In this document: one piece after another, positions 1-5,993 of the stretch
Numbering within the stretch: position 1 is the first letter of the stretch
Layout of the letters: the number at the start of each line of letters is the position of its first letter
From: a virus
Direction: 5' to 3' (one strand)
Virus record (IMG/VR): IMGVR_UViG_3300013285_000069
Coordinates: 1 to 25,652 of that record
DNA length: 25,652 nucleotides
Made by a program: the position numbers and the translations under genes
Notes under the pieces: generated by a model
Told to the model about the DNA's origin: nothing
The model's database searches: none
What the model saw: only the letters and a program-made list of their open reading frames with translations

Positions 1-155
1 ATGCTGGGGCTATGCACTTCCCAGTTGTCATAGAATTCAATGACTTCGATCTTGTTCATAAACTGGAGCTTGATCGCCTGTTGCCAATCGATGACCGACA
101 GCGGTAACCAACTAAGGGGCTGCCAGTTAGCATTGAGTATTAGAGTTGCTGACAT
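1..155 (-). CDS. HNH endonuclease-like protein, N-terminal part only
   Basis: Reading the minus strand from ATG at 155 gives 51 codons open to the window edge, starting MSATLILNANWQPLSWLPLS and continuing with an AIKLxF segment, an IEVIEFYD segment and VHSPS. This N-terminal pattern (LxLNAxxQPLSxLPLSVxxWQxA, later a V-HSPS turn) is the one I associate with the McrA-like HNH endonucleases common in marine T4-like phages and alphaproteobacteria. The catalytic HNH segment lies outside the window, so activity cannot be judged. A late-promoter-like TGTAAATA (162-169, minus) ends 6 nt before the ATG and there is no Shine-Dalgarno, so a nearly leaderless message is predicted. It is divergent from the next gene. 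Family call is by recalled similarity, not by catalytic residues. Confidence 0.6.
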   Translation of the reverse strand, partial: MSATLILNANWQPLSWLPLSVIDWQQAIKLQFMNKIEVIEFYDNWEVHSPS

Positions 156-161
156 CGCTGT

Positions 162-169
162 TATTTACA
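162..169 (-). promoter_or_regulatory. T4-like late promoter (TGTAAATA)
   Basis: TGTAAATA on the minus strand matches the TAAATA core of the T4 late consensus TATAAATA. Assuming T4 spacing (the element spans about -13 to -6), transcription would start at about 156, one base before the HNH ATG at 155. It forms a divergent pair with the plus-strand element at 220. Confidence 0.5.
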
Positions 170-219
170 CTTTAAGTTATCACTATATAGCATAATAATA
201 TTGATTGGCATAGTTGTCA

Positions 220-227
220 ACTAAATA
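220..227 (+). promoter_or_regulatory. T4-like late promoter (ACTAAATA)
   Basis: ACTAAATA keeps the TAAATA core. With T4 late spacing the start point falls at about 233, which is the A of the ATG of the next gene. No Shine-Dalgarno is present between the element and the ATG, so the message would be leaderless. Confidence 0.6.
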
Positions 228-232
228 TTTTT

Positions 233-1162
233 ATGTCGAACACGTTCACTGTGAAATTTACTTTTGAGAACATTGATTATTGGATTACTATACAATGCTT
301 AGATAATCCAACAATTAATCGTTGGTATCAAAGTGCTAAAGAAGTATATCAATTGCCGCCAATTATCAGTCTGCATAATCATCCCAATCATCAGTCTGCG
401 TTTAACAAAAAAAATAATCAAGAGTTTATAAACAAAAAATATAATGAACTATTAGCAGCTATCGATAACTTTAAGAAAATTGGAGTTTTATGGCCTGATG
501 AGGAACCTGTAGAATTTAATTATGATCAACAATGGTGTAATAAGATTCATCGTTATTTTACTACACTAATGCAGTATAGAAAGTTTAATATTAATTCCGT
601 TGAAATTATTACACAAAATGATACTAATCTACCAATATTTCATAATTTAGGACATGTAGTAAACGACTGTATACATCAAATTGAAAGTTATTGTGTGAAT
701 CAAATACGTCAAAAGTATATGTTAGCCAGTAAAGCTATATTTGTTAATGTTCCAGGTTATAATTCTGACCCAAATAAAACACACAAATGGTATAATTTTA
801 ATCCAGAAGATTATCAATATCATACTTGGGCAGGCGAGTATGATGTAATTTTTGATGCTGAAATTTTAGGTAAAACTACATTTTGTAGTTTTGGTGATGA
901 AGATAACCCCGACTATTTTGATACATCTGGACATCATGGCTGGTTTGGAAGTTTTTTAATATTAGCAGATGATGCCAGAAGTAAAATATATAACTCCAAT
1001 GATTTTAATAATTGGCTAAAGTCACATAATGTTAGTAAGGATTCTCCAAATATAAGAGGAGATTTCCCAATTGGGAAAGTAATAGCAGCCAGTGATCTCA
1101 ACTTTAGAACAATAGAACGTATGAAAAATGCAACAAATTGTTCGGTTATTTTTCATAACTAA
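233..1162 (+). CDS. Hypothetical phage protein with HR...N..H..E signature
   Basis: 309 aa, soluble, rich in Asn, Tyr, His and Trp; no signal peptide or membrane segment. I do not recognise a function. A segment around residues 103-153 contains CNKIHRYFTTLM followed by an N-D-C-I-H-Q-I-E stretch, which resembles the corresponding segment of the protein at 10981-11733 (NTLHRNW...INKVLHELE). The two are probably paralogues; proteins with such LHR/N..H.LE segments recur in marine T4-like phages as far as I recall. A C-terminal G-H-H-G-W-F-G-S-F segment is also notable. The start is fixed by the late promoter just upstream, which leaves no leader. The stop codon is embedded in the late promoter of the terminase gene that follows. 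Function unknown; a late virion or packaging role is only suggested by promoter class and by the terminase next door. Confidence 0.8.
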   Translation: MSNTFTVKFTFENIDYWITIQCLDNPTINRWYQSAKEVYQLPPIISLHNHPNHQSAFNKKNNQEFINKKYNELLAAIDNFKKIGVLWPDEEPVEFNYDQQWCNKIHRYFTTLMQYRKFNINSVEIITQNDTNLPIFHNLGHVVNDCIHQIESYCVNQIRQKYMLASKAIFVNVPGYNSDPNKTHKWYNFNPEDYQYHTWAGEYDVIFDAEILGKTTFCSFGDEDNPDYFDTSGHHGWFGSFLILADDARSKIYNSNDFNNWLKSHNVSKDSPNIRGDFPIGKVIAASDLNFRTIERMKNATNCSVIFHN

Positions 1163-1165
1163 ATA
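1158..1165 (+). promoter_or_regulatory. T4-like late promoter overlapping a stop codon
   Basis: ACTAAATA, in which the TAA stop of the upstream gene (1160-1162) is part of the TAAATA core. The predicted start point at about 1171 leaves three bases before the terminase ATG at 1174, again without a Shine-Dalgarno. Confidence 0.6.
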
Positions 1166-1173
1166 TTATTCAA

Positions 1174-2739
1174 ATGAACACAGAAGATCTAGTTAAAAAA
1201 CCATATCTGAAAATGCCTTATACTTTAGAAGAAGTATTGGAGCTTGAACAAGCTGCTGATCCAGATACAGGCCCTATGTATTTCTTAGAGCACTTTTTCT
1301 ATATACAGCATCCTATTAGAGGTCGTTTATTATTTCAACCATTTGATTATCAAATTGAACTTGTAGCGAATTATCACAATAATCGTTTCAGTATTAATAT
1401 GCTGGGTCGTCAGATGGGTAAAACTACTTGTGCTGCTGGATACTTGCTTTGGTATGCTATGTTTGTTCCTGACTGCACTATTCTAATTGCTGCTCACAAA
1501 TATACAGGCGCACAGGAAATTATGCAACGTATTCGTTATGCGTATGAAAGCTGTCCTAATCATATACGTTGTGGTGTTACTAGTTATAACAAAGGCAGTA
1601 TTGAATTTGATAATGGTTCACGTATTGTCAGTGCTACAACAACTGAAACTACTGGTCGTGGTATGAGTATTTCACTACTATACTGCGACGAATTTGCCTT
1701 CGTCAGACCTACTATTGCTCGTGAATTTTGGACATCAATTAGTCCTACGCTATCAACTGGTGGTAAAGCAATTGTTACTTCAACACCCAACAGTGACGAA
1801 GATCAATTTGCTACAATTTGGAAACTGGCTAATAACAAGTTTGATGAATTTGGTAATGAAATGCCATTGGGTAAAAATGGATTTGCCCCAATCATGTTTC
1901 CATGGGATAAACATCCTGAAAGAACAACCGGCTGGGCAGATCAAGAACGTGCAAGTATTGGCAATGACAGATTTAAACGTGAGCATGAATGTAAGTTTAT
2001 TATCTATGATGAAACACTTATTGCTCCAAGTAAATTAGTTCTAATGGAAGGAGTTAACCCCGTTGAAAAGCAAGGCCAGGTACGATGGTATGAAAAACCA
2101 ATTCCAGATCATATATATGGTGTGGCCCTTGATCCTAGTTTGGGTACTGGCGGCGACCCAGCTGCTATACAAGTATGGGATCTAACTACAATGAAACAAG
2201 TTGCTGAATGGCAACATAATCTAACAATTATCCAACGTCAAGTTGCAATTATGAGTGAGATCTGCAAGTATATTGCTGAAGAAATACAAGACCCAACTAA
2301 CTTATATTATACAATTGAAAACAACACAATTGGAGAAGCAGCACTTAATGCTATATTTGATATAGGTGAAGAACATATCAATGGATCATTTTTAAGTGAG
2401 CCAATGAGTGCAAGTGTAAGCGCAGGAAATCGACGTTATCGTAAAGGATTTTCTACAAATCATCGTGCTAAGATATCAGCTTGCTCTAAGATGAAGTTAT
2501 GGGTTGAGACTGATCGTATGACTGTAAAAAGTAAAAGCTTAATCAGTGAACTTAAGAACTTTGTTGCATCAGGCAACACATATAAAGCTAAGATAGGTGA
2601 AACAGATGATCTTGTAATGTCTACTCTGTTGATAATTAGAATGGCATTACAGTTAAGAAATTATGATTCAGACCTGAGTGATAATCTCAGAGATGAACTT
2701 GATGATATGATAGAGCCAATGCCATTTATGATAATTTAA
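1174..2739 (+). CDS. 17: Terminase large subunit (gp17-like)
   Basis: 521 aa DNA-packaging motor: ATP-driven translocation of concatemeric DNA into the prohead plus headful cutting. ATPase half: adenine-binding Q in LFQPFDYQ (about 53-60), Walker A GRQMGKTT (78-85), Walker B LLYCDEFAF with catalytic Glu (168-176), coupling motif TSTPN (202-206). Nuclease half, RNase H-like: first acidic strand YGVALDPSLGTGGD (about 313-328), second acidic strand YYTIENN, and GETDDLVMST near residue 480 with the third acidic pair. This is the T4 gp17 organisation in a slightly shorter protein (T4 gp17 is about 610 aa). The start follows the late promoter at 1158. The stop overlaps by 4 bp the stop of the convergent minus-strand gene. 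gp16, gp18, gp19 and portal genes are not adjacent in the window, unlike in T4. Confidence 0.96.
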   Translation: MNTEDLVKKPYLKMPYTLEEVLELEQAADPDTGPMYFLEHFFYIQHPIRGRLLFQPFDYQIELVANYHNNRFSINMLGRQMGKTTCAAGYLLWYAMFVPDCTILIAAHKYTGAQEIMQRIRYAYESCPNHIRCGVTSYNKGSIEFDNGSRIVSATTTETTGRGMSISLLYCDEFAFVRPTIAREFWTSISPTLSTGGKAIVTSTPNSDEDQFATIWKLANNKFDEFGNEMPLGKNGFAPIMFPWDKHPERTTGWADQERASIGNDRFKREHECKFIIYDETLIAPSKLVLMEGVNPVEKQGQVRWYEKPIPDHIYGVALDPSLGTGGDPAAIQVWDLTTMKQVAEWQHNLTIIQRQVAIMSEICKYIAEEIQDPTNLYYTIENNTIGEAALNAIFDIGEEHINGSFLSEPMSASVSAGNRRYRKGFSTNHRAKISACSKMKLWVETDRMTVKSKSLISELKNFVASGNTYKAKIGETDDLVMSTLLIIRMALQLRNYDSDLSDNLRDELDDMIEPMPFMII

Positions 2740-3620
2740 CTACTATGATTCATCTTGGGGAAAGGTGGTTCCCCATGTTCTTTATAGTGCTTGTATAAAA
2801 CACGATTGCTTAGTATCTCAACCCATAGATCATGTTCGGGTTTATTTAACTCCCAGAAATTAAATGTCATATGACTTTGTACAGGACGAATAAAGAATGT
2901 TTTTTCTTCTGGAATAATCATAATTTGGCTTGTTGTTCGCATTTGCTTTTTGTCATGTGCTGTGCGTAATACATTAAGCTGTGGATTATCAACATATGTT
3001 CCTGCCATGCCATCAATAATATCTTCTGGAGTCTCTGCTTTATTAACGATAGACTGTGCAATTTTACGTCTGCTATCACTGCTAATGCGACTGGCAGTTT
3101 GATTATCATCCACACCACGTTGATATCCTGCCCAGTCTAACCAAACACCATGATTGGTTCTTGTAATTGTTCTATCTCTTGGCACTTCATGAATGACATA
3201 TTCATAATCTTCATCGGCGTATCCGCCAATCTTCCACGCACCTTCTAATAGATAACACGTATCACGATCAAATATAAGTGTGTTTCCAGTTAGCTTTTGT
3301 TTAATTAGGCTCATAGCAGCAGCTTTAACATTAGGATATCTTAATGCTCTCTTAATCTTAAGTCCATCTTTGCTAGGAGTTTTTGATCTCTTTGTAATTT
3401 CTTTTTCATCATCCATTACCATCAAGCTGGCACTTAATATAGCAACACCGCCACTATTAAAACCTTCGCTGTATTGGGTAATGTCGTCCCAGAAAAGCAT
3501 TGTTTCAACACCTTTTCCTTGTATTCTTTTAAAACTAATCTCAGGAATGTAGTTACGATCACGGTTTTTAACCCCAACCCATCCCTTACCTTCAAAATAT
3601 TTGGCAGCTACAACACACAT
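2736..3620 (-). CDS. Ntn-hydrolase-like protein with N-terminal Cys
   Basis: Two ATGs lie near the 5' end (3626 and 3620). I choose 3620 because it gives Met-Cys at the N-terminus and because the late promoter CATAAATA (3626-3633) overlaps the first ATG and predicts a start point at 3620. The product is 294 aa. MCVVAAKYFEGKGWVGVKNR followed by D-R places a potential Cys2 nucleophile ahead of an N-R-D motif, the arrangement of N-terminal-nucleophile amidases (choloylglycine hydrolase/acyltransferase and TANGO2/NRDE-type). Later strands (SGGVAILSASLMV, NTLIFDRDTCYLLEGAW) also fit that alpha-beta-beta-alpha fold. Similar proteins occur in marine T4-like phages from memory; substrate unknown. If correct, it acts as an amidase or acyltransferase after Met removal. 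It is convergent with terminase and divergent from the virion-protein block. Confidence 0.6.
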   Translation of the reverse strand: MCVVAAKYFEGKGWVGVKNRDRNYIPEISFKRIQGKGVETMLFWDDITQYSEGFNSGGVAILSASLMVMDDEKEITKRSKTPSKDGLKIKRALRYPNVKAAAMSLIKQKLTGNTLIFDRDTCYLLEGAWKIGGYADEDYEYVIHEVPRDRTITRTNHGVWLDWAGYQRGVDDNQTASRISSDSRRKIAQSIVNKAETPEDIIDGMAGTYVDNPQLNVLRTAHDKKQMRTTSQIMIIPEEKTFFIRPVQSHMTFNFWELNKPEHDLWVEILSNRVLYKHYKEHGEPPFPKMNHSS

Positions 3621-3625
3621 AAACA

Positions 3626-3633
3626 TATTTATG
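3626..3633 (-). promoter_or_regulatory. T4-like late promoter (CATAAATA)
   Basis: CATAAATA on the minus strand differs from the T4 late consensus only at the first base. The predicted start point is at about 3620, coincident with the chosen ATG of the Ntn-hydrolase-like gene. It forms a back-to-back pair with the plus-strand element at 3659. Confidence 0.6.
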
Positions 3634-3658
3634 GATTATTACAACTTTGCTCAAACAA

Positions 3659-3666
3659 GCTAAATA
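3659..3666 (+). promoter_or_regulatory. T4-like late promoter (GCTAAATA)
   Basis: GCTAAATA is followed by TTATT and ATG at 3672. T4 spacing puts +1 on the A of that ATG. There is no Shine-Dalgarno, so this is another predicted leaderless late mRNA. The element decides the start of the following gene against a longer in-frame reading from 3474. Confidence 0.6.
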
Positions 3667-3671
3667 TTATT

Positions 3672-5477
3672 ATGTCAGGCATAGAAACAGCAGCAAATGA
3701 TTTATTTTTCAAATTGCGTAATCGCTTTCCTCATATCACTATGGGTGATGAAGATAGCACCACTACTAGTAATCCAACGGATGCTAAATTTTTTAGTTTT
3801 GATTACGAAGAAAATGATGTTAAGTTTGGAAATATTACTGCCAGTTTAATTGATGGCCAAAATCTAAAACTATACTTCAGTCAAGACGTTACCAAATACA
3901 TGGACCGTGAAGAAAAGCAAAGTTGGTATAGATTTCTACAGGAAATTAGAAAGTTTGCAAAGAGCCATATGTTAGGTTTAGATGTTCGCGATATCAGTAA
4001 AGATGTCTTAAACGATAAGGATTTAAAGTTTGTGTCAAATCAAAATAAAGAAAAAAGCCAAATTGGCGAAAGTCGTGTGCTATGGGCACGTCGCGGTACA
4101 GTCAGTGAAGGCGATGTAGGCAATGTGCGTGTGCATGTTGTTCATAGCGAGCGTATGGATGAGAATCCAAACAATAGACTACTTAGAGTTGACCGTATTT
4201 TTCTTGTTAACGAATCAGGTGAGCGTTTCCTGTTGCCATTTAAAAGTGTAATGGCAGCTAAGGCCATGGCTAATCACGTTGGCAGAGGTGGCAATCCATA
4301 TGATGGTACAGGTAAGCTGATCAGCACTGCTGTCAATGAGATGAGCAATCTACGTCGCTTTGCCAGTGCTACACGTCGTAAGACTTTTGAGAGTGAAGAT
4401 GCAAATCAAGTAATTACTGCTGCACAGGCAATTAAAGAAAGTATCAAGCGTAGTTTACATCGTTTAGCCAACAATACTAGATTTGATGAGAATTTAGAAG
4501 ATCTAGGCAAGCTACTTGCTGAACAGGAAGATGTAGAAGATATTAAGCCATACTTCACACAAACTGCATACAATGAGAATTTAGACAATTGGATTGGTAG
4601 TGCTGCAAAGGCATTTAAACAGTATAAGGGAAATATTATGGAAAATCTCAGAGAATCAGCTGGCTCTGTAGCACAGAAATTATCAGATCCAAATTGGCTT
4701 ATGGTATTAAAAGATGAACCAAGTGAAGACAGACTTATTACTACCAGCAAGTATGCAGATGGTCGTGCATTACTACGTCGCATCCTAGGAACTATTGCTG
4801 ATCGTGCCAGTATGGATGACAGTGATGTTGCAAATTGGGCAAGTCAAATTGGCCAGGATATGGAACTTGGTAATGCCAGTCAGCAGGATATGCAGATTGC
4901 ATTACAGTTGGCCAAGCGTTATCAAACTGATCTTGCACAGATGGCACAGAGCCCAGAGTATGCCAAGCAGATTCGTGTTGCTGCATTCGGTCAGAAGAAA
5001 GACCTGTATGGTAAGACAAAAGACGAGTCGATGGAATTTGAAGACTATGTAAACGGTGTAGGTGAAGATGGTCCAGTAATTCAACAAAGTGGTAGTAACC
5101 CATTGCCCCCAATGTCAGCAATGGATCGTATTCATCAAAAGCTAGGAACTGGTCCATTTGCTCCTCAGACAGTTCAGCCAACTAATACTGAACCACTGCC
5201 AGGAAGTCCAGGCGCCGGACCAGAAGATAGAGCAGCATTAACTCGCATGATTGATAATGAAAGCGAAGAAATGGACGAAGCTTGTGGTGATACTGCAATG
5301 GACAGAATCAGTGCAAGGGTAGCTCCCAGAGACGGCGAAACAACTCCAATGGAGCGTGTAAGTGAGCGTGTAGCTACTAGAACTTCAGCTGACACTGTTA
5401 ATGAAAAAGCAGTAACTAACGAAGCTCTTGATACTATGTTGTGGTTATCGGGCGTAAAAAAAAAAAGTCTGATGTAA
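3672..5477 (+). CDS. Large probable virion protein, frameshift donor (ORF A)
   Basis: 601 aa with no family I can name. The first 250 or so residues look globular (GNITASLIDGQNLKLYFSQD, SQIGESRVLWARRGT, VHVVHSERM, RLLRVDRIFLVNESGERFLLPF); the middle is helical and charged; residues beyond about 470 are Pro/Gly/Ser-rich and contain three M-(D/E)-R-(I/V) helices starting at M484, M543 and M560. The C-terminus carries LWLSGV (590-595), a variant of the LAG motif shared with the next three proteins. The last codons cross an A11 run (5456-5466), where the zero frame reads GTA AAA AAA AAA AGT and stops 9 nt later. A -1 slip there joins the following frame. Promoter class and neighbours suggest a structural or internal head protein; this is inference. 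Confidence 0.75.
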   Translation: MSGIETAANDLFFKLRNRFPHITMGDEDSTTTSNPTDAKFFSFDYEENDVKFGNITASLIDGQNLKLYFSQDVTKYMDREEKQSWYRFLQEIRKFAKSHMLGLDVRDISKDVLNDKDLKFVSNQNKEKSQIGESRVLWARRGTVSEGDVGNVRVHVVHSERMDENPNNRLLRVDRIFLVNESGERFLLPFKSVMAAKAMANHVGRGGNPYDGTGKLISTAVNEMSNLRRFASATRRKTFESEDANQVITAAQAIKESIKRSLHRLANNTRFDENLEDLGKLLAEQEDVEDIKPYFTQTAYNENLDNWIGSAAKAFKQYKGNIMENLRESAGSVAQKLSDPNWLMVLKDEPSEDRLITTSKYADGRALLRRILGTIADRASMDDSDVANWASQIGQDMELGNASQQDMQIALQLAKRYQTDLAQMAQSPEYAKQIRVAAFGQKKDLYGKTKDESMEFEDYVNGVGEDGPVIQQSGSNPLPPMSAMDRIHQKLGTGPFAPQTVQPTNTEPLPGSPGAGPEDRAALTRMIDNESEEMDEACGDTAMDRISARVAPRDGETTPMERVSERVATRTSADTVNEKAVTNEALDTMLWLSGVKKKSLM

Positions 5478-5992
5478 GCGAAGATGTTCCTGACGTTGAA
5501 TTAACAAAACCTAAATTTTCATTTAGTCCAAATGATAACAAATTTACTCAACTGCCAGACAAGGGGTTTTCGCCTGCCCCTAACATCGAACCTCCATCAA
5601 CGGCGCCGCCTACAAGTTCAGGGCCATTTAATTTAGGACCACCGGATCCAGTAGGACCAAATCCCAAAGCACCTTTTGAACCTAAAATATCTCCAGATGA
5701 AATTAGAGAACCTAATAAATTTAGTATAGGTGATACATTAAAAAGTATAGCAACAAAAGCATTGCCTAGAGTAGCAGGTGGTGCATTAGGTACTATACTA
5801 GATCCAACTCCAGCAGGTCAAGGCGACACAGGCCCACTTGATAAAGCTGCTAGTGCTATGTTTAATCCAACTCCTATATCAAAACAAAATGCTATGATGC
5901 CAGGAAAAACTGCCGACGCTATGCCTGCAGGAACTTTAACAAATCCAAATTTAGTTCGTATGAGAGATCTAGCTGGAATAGGAAGAAAGTAA
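5441..5992 (+). CDS. Pro-rich -1 frame ORF, probably fused to ORF A by frameshift (ORF B)
   Basis: The open frame runs from a GTG at 5441 (183 codons), but it has no Shine-Dalgarno and no ATG start, and it overlaps the end of ORF A. It is in the -1 frame relative to ORF A, and both share the A11 run at 5456-5466, which contains the classic slippery pattern A-AAA-AAA in the ORF A frame. The likely product is therefore a fusion of about 770 aa, ORF A continuing as KKKSDVSEDVPDVE. The extension is Pro/Gly-rich (SGPFNLGPPDPVGPNPKAP), has a Gly/Ala-hydrophobic stretch (ALPRVAGGALGTI) and ends with RMRDLAGIGRK, a LAG motif (L177-I180). Alternatives: transcriptional slippage on the A run, a homopolymer sequencing error (12 A would fuse the frames), or weak independent GTG initiation. 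Confidence 0.7.
   Translation: MVIGRKKKKSDVSEDVPDVELTKPKFSFSPNDNKFTQLPDKGFSPAPNIEPPSTAPPTSSGPFNLGPPDPVGPNPKAPFEPKISPDEIREPNKFSIGDTLKSIATKALPRVAGGALGTILDPTPAGQGDTGPLDKAASAMFNPTPISKQNAMMPGKTADAMPAGTLTNPNLVRMRDLAGIGRK
5456..5466 (+). promoter_or_regulatory. A11 slippery run, candidate -1 frameshift site
   Basis: Eleven A residues follow GGCGT and precede GTCTGATGTAA. In the ORF A frame the codons are GTA AAA AAA AAA AGT CTG ATG TAA; slipping back one base gives AAG TCT GAT GTA and opens the 552-nt downstream frame. I see no strong downstream stem-loop and no clear upstream Shine-Dalgarno stimulator. RNA polymerase slippage is as plausible as ribosomal slippage. Confidence 0.6.
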
Positions 5993-5993
5993 T

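Noticed and set aside
3474-3671. Longer in-frame start for ORF A, extending it upstream by 66 codons
   Set aside because: It would overlap the antisense Ntn-hydrolase-like gene and span both late promoters; the ATG at 3672 fits the promoter and gives a sensible start.
4406-4783. Antisense and out-of-frame ORFs inside ORF A (also 4792-5181)
   Set aside because: No ribosome binding sites or promoters and no recognisable protein features.
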